DNA of 51,654 nucleotides from Purshia tridentata (lineage: Eukaryota; Streptophyta; Magnoliopsida; Rosales; Rosaceae). The position numbers were made by a program, and so were the translations under genes. Position 1 is the first letter of the stretch. The number at the start of each line of letters is the position of its first letter. The stretch lies in NCBI GenBank assembly GCA_003254885.1, contig QANT01001662.1:1-51654 (forward strand), given 5' to 3'. The notes beneath the pieces were generated by a model that worked only from the letters and a program-made list of their open reading frames with translations, ran no database searches and was not told the DNA's origin. This document shows positions 48,226 to 51,654 of this stretch, one piece after another.

Positions 48226-51200
48226 AAAGGTCATTAACAGATTTTTGTATCAACATTATGCCATATTGCTTCTTGTTTCCACTAAACTTAATGATTATTT
48301 TGCATGTATCATATCTAGGCAATGCTAGCTATAATTATAACATGAAATCAACCTTAGAAAGTGAATTTAAATATATAAATATATCTACCAGTCATTGCCT
48401 TAGACAATTGTAATTCAACGTGTACAATAACACACATTTGGGTTAGGGTAGAGTTAAAATTGTAATTTTCTTTGCAGATGGGTGAAAAGAGTGGTGAAAA
48501 AATGGTCATTTGATGAAAATTCCAGGAGATAGTGTAGTTTTTAGAATAAGGGTGAAGTGCAAGGGCATGTGTAAAGTTTAAATATAAAGCTATTGCGCAT
48601 GGGGTCAACGGTCAACCCATCCAATTCAGGAGGTACCTAAAAGTACCAATAATCCACTATATATGATAGCGATGAACCACTTTAGATTTCGACTGGGTCG
48701 CCAACCGTGCAAGTACTAAATCGAAATAATGGCACAAAAGCAGGGCCTATTTCGATTGCTGGGTTGAAACCCGAATCCATCGTCGCGTCGCTTGTCGTTT
48801 GTCTTGGTTTAACCAAAACAACATAAAGTAATTAGTGACTCTATCAATCCTTTGCTGTCGTTTTTTTTCCAGATCGGTAAAGCTTGAATTACCGAGAAGA
48901 GAGGGCGTGTAAATAAACTTGGATTATTAAAGTAAAAATTAAAGTAGATGCCAGTAGATGTGAATTGCATACATTGTCTAAAGTAGCTTGGCAAAGTTGT
49001 TCGAGAGATCAAACCAGTACACAATGTACCCGTAGATTTCTTAAGAGTCCATTGGAGTTGTTCAGCAATGAACCAAAAGACGGAGTTTTGGGGCTCTAAG
49101 ATTGTTTGTCTTAATGGGTTTTGTAGCAAGATGGGTTAGAAAGCCAAGCCATGGCCGGTGTGGGAGAGGAAAATGAAGATGGATTGGGGCTGGTTCCATG
49201 GCTTCATGAGAGTTTATTTGATTTTTATCATTGAGAGTCTAACATGAATTCTTATCAAGAAAGCGTTTACTTGTATTTGTTTCTGTGAAACACTGACCTT
49301 ATGGTCTGCGAAAATACCCTCTTAATATTGTTTGGTAAAAGTTTTCTATGTGAATGTTAAAGGCTGAGGATATTAAGGCAGTGTTTAGGCAAAGGGTTAC
49401 TTTGCATATTTATCTAAACTGTAACATCTGATTTGTTTTCATAATGTGCTGAGCCTAAAGGATATGTTTATCAGAAAGCCTATGTGGAGTTTCTCTTCTT
49501 GTGACAAATGTGAAGCTCTTCCATCTCTAACCTACATTGCCATGAACAGAATATATATATATATATAGGTCGAACATACTCCCAGCCTAGGAAATGGCTT
49601 GAAGAGCTTTGCTTTCTTAATTCTAGTCTCTTCTTGGCTGTTTACATAATTATGGTTTAATTCTTCGAATGCATGCTTAAGCTTTGTTATGTTGACACCA
49701 ACTTGTTCTCCTGACTAGGATCTACAGGTGCAGAACAGCTACTTCTTGGTCAATTTGGTAGAAAATGACTACATTCATGGCATGGTGATCTTTTTGCTGA
49801 TTCTGAATGAGCGGGTTTGTTAGCTCTTCACATGATATTTAGGTTACATGGTTTTTCTATTGATCAACAAGCCGAAGACATGAAGGGATACTTCTTCGGG
49901 GTCTAAAAAGTAAAAATTATATAGAGCTAGATGGACCCGAGTTGGGGCCCTTCTTTTGACTAAAAACTTAGAAACGGCCCAAGTTGATTGCCTGAAGTGG
50001 GTTTACTCCAGGGCAGACCAAAGTTATCCATCTGTTTTTTTAAGCCAATATTTTAGGATTTTTATTTTGATTCAGAAAGAGGGGATCCAACTTGAGTGCA
50101 GGGATAAACTCTACAACCTGTTCAAATGGGTACCTCATAAATTAGCCATTCCTCTACTACAGCCATTAGTAAGTGTCACAAGATTGACATTTCATTTTTA
50201 TGGTTGCATGTGTGTCATATTGAATTGTCTTTCTATCTTAAATGAATGTCTGAGCCATCCCATCCCAGCAGAATACATGGTGCCAAACAAGTTTCTATTA
50301 GCCAGTACGTCTGTCAATTTGCTTCCAATTACTTGGTCATCTTTTTTTCTTGAAATTTCTTGGGGCAATAATCAGTGTGCTTTTTCTATGCATTCAGCTT
50401 TGCACTTCCTCGGTTTCACTGGGTGCATTAGTTTTAACTTTTTTAACTTATTCTTTAAAACTGATGTTGTGAAAATTCTGATTTGGAGGCATGGTTTTCA
50501 TGGCTGTTGTACATTGCTTCATATATTTATCTTTCTCCCTTACACATTTTCAGGATTCTCTACTATTTGTGCTGAAAAGGATATATTCTCTGCTCTTGTT
50601 GTAAGGATTGTTTGAATAATGAACTTAGTGGATAACCAATATCTGTTACACGCAAATAATTGATAATAATTCAAATGTTCAATCATGGAGAGAAAACAGG
50701 AATATTTGTACATTAGAGTTGGCGGCCACTAGTGCTACATACTACATAGTAGTGGATCATAGGTTTAACTATCTCTCTGTGTGACCATTTTTTGTTCTGC
50801 AAACCCTAAGTTTTCATTTGTGCTAGTTTTAATTCTCAATTAATTGATTATATCACCATCTTGCTTAATTTAATACCTATAGGCTATAACTGACGTACTG
50901 CAGACTCCCCATGACCCCCATGTACAGTTTGTTCTTTATGGATAACATCTCACGTTACGATTTCCTTGGCAGTAGTTGATGTGAAACACACGCTTACTGT
51001 CAGACAATATTTCTACACTTTTGTTATTGCTTGGTGATATCATTGTTGTTTGATCGAGGTCTACAAACAGAGATGTATTTATGAATTCTAAGAATCAGAG
51101 GCTCATGGTTTTTGTTCCTTCATATATAAATATATATATATATATGGCATTTGCATATGAAGTGCTTTTTGGTATATATTTAAACTAGAGAATGCTTGTT

Positions 51201-51654
51201 AGACCGAAAATAAAAACAGAAAGAGAAAAAGCAAGAGAAATGTTTGATATGCCAACTCACTCACGTATGTAAAGACAATTGTCGATGATTCATATACATC
51301 TTATCTTGACATGAGATAGTTATACAATACATGAGTACTTGGTCTTTATGCCCACTCATATATCATAACTTCGGGCACACCTCAAAGGTATTATGGAGAG
51401 CTTGCTTTTGATACAAGGCTGAATGACGTATGGTCAAAAAAAAATCTAATAAAAAAAAGTGAAATTGTAAGCACTTAATCATTACCAATTTTCTTTTTAC
51501 AATGCAAACATTATATAACATGTGGACATATTAGTAATCTTTGGATTTAAATGAATTCACCCTTTTCATATTAGAGTTTAAGTTTCATGCTCTTAAATTT
51601 TTAGCGTGGGATAACACTTCACATTTTCACACGCTTTCGCACATATGACATTAT
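48226..51654. other. Right-hand flank, no supported gene
   Basis: AT-rich sequence with AT microsatellites (about 49550-49567 and 51128-51145). The longest frame is 219 codons on + (49956-50615), opening at a TTG. Its residues (rich in F, L, I, C, S) look like translated non-coding DNA and carry no domain. Around 49720-49905 a frame with two internal stops reads somewhat protein-like and could be a decayed exon. Nothing else could be supported. Confidence 0.35.

Noticed and set aside
49129-49206. Inverted repeat AAGCCATGG...CCATGGCTT as a possible miRNA hairpin
   Set aside because: The arms are only 9 bp with a ~50-nt unpaired loop, far short of a plant pri-miRNA stem, and no known mature miRNA is present.
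49956-50615. 219-codon open frame on +, the longest in the right flank
   Set aside because: It starts at TTG, is rich in F/L/I/C/S like translated AT-rich DNA, and has no domain, repeat, signal or splice context. Chance is more likely than a gene.
1-51654. CRISPR arrays, operons, phage or bacterial insertion sequences, rRNA/tRNA genes
   Set aside because: The window is eukaryotic nuclear DNA. The tandem repeats seen are simple duplications without spacer structure, and no tRNA or rRNA sequence was recognised.

Overview
The window is nuclear DNA from a flowering plant, most likely a eudicot. Gene bodies are split by AT-rich GT-AG introns, intergenic DNA is AT-rich, and the proteins match plant families (a DYW-type PPR, a mitochondrial carrier, a WD40/TPR CUL4-DDB1 receptor, a SAC51-type bHLH). 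Small DNA transposons and tandem duplications are frequent. A woody rosid such as a Rosaceae species would fit, but that is inference. There is one ambiguous base (N) at 11782. Exon limits were worked out by hand from reading frame, GT/AG junctions and remembered family sequence; no search or alignment program was run.

Layout. 1-2.9 kb: an intronless DYW2-like organelle RNA-editing PPR gene on +, converging on a seven-exon CoA-type mitochondrial carrier gene on - (2902-5121). 5.3-6 kb: a long-TIR MITE, one end of which is tandemly duplicated. 6.9-8.8 kb: a four-exon HAD phosphatase of the PS2/PECP1 family on -. 10.5-12.7 kb: a kinase gene of the At3g51990 type on -, cut by a 649-bp hAT element with a perfect 8-bp target-site duplication. 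18.0-18.7 kb: a two-exon PHD-like zinc-finger gene on -. 19.4-20.1 kb: a 96-bp tandem duplication whose second copy carries a 421-bp hAT element. 23.4-33.4 kb: a 19-exon ASG2 orthologue on -, ending in a CaaX box. 36.2-38.9 kb: a SAC51-like bHLH gene on - whose leader holds the conserved SAC51-type upstream ORF, split by an intron. 38.9-51.7 kb: gene-poor, with a CpG-rich island (about 46.0-46.5 kb) and a GC-rich retroelement-like segment (about 47.2-48.2 kb).

The genes are independent housekeeping or regulatory loci, not a cluster. All convincing genes except the PPR gene lie on the - strand. The most informative points are the hAT insertion in the kinase exon, the split conserved uORF of the bHLH gene, and the second hAT element whose unoccupied site survives next to it in a tandem duplicate. 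I found no sign of a wholly new multi-gene system. The best unexplained items are a coding-like 38-codon frame just downstream of ASG2 and the CpG-rich orphan island at 46 kb.
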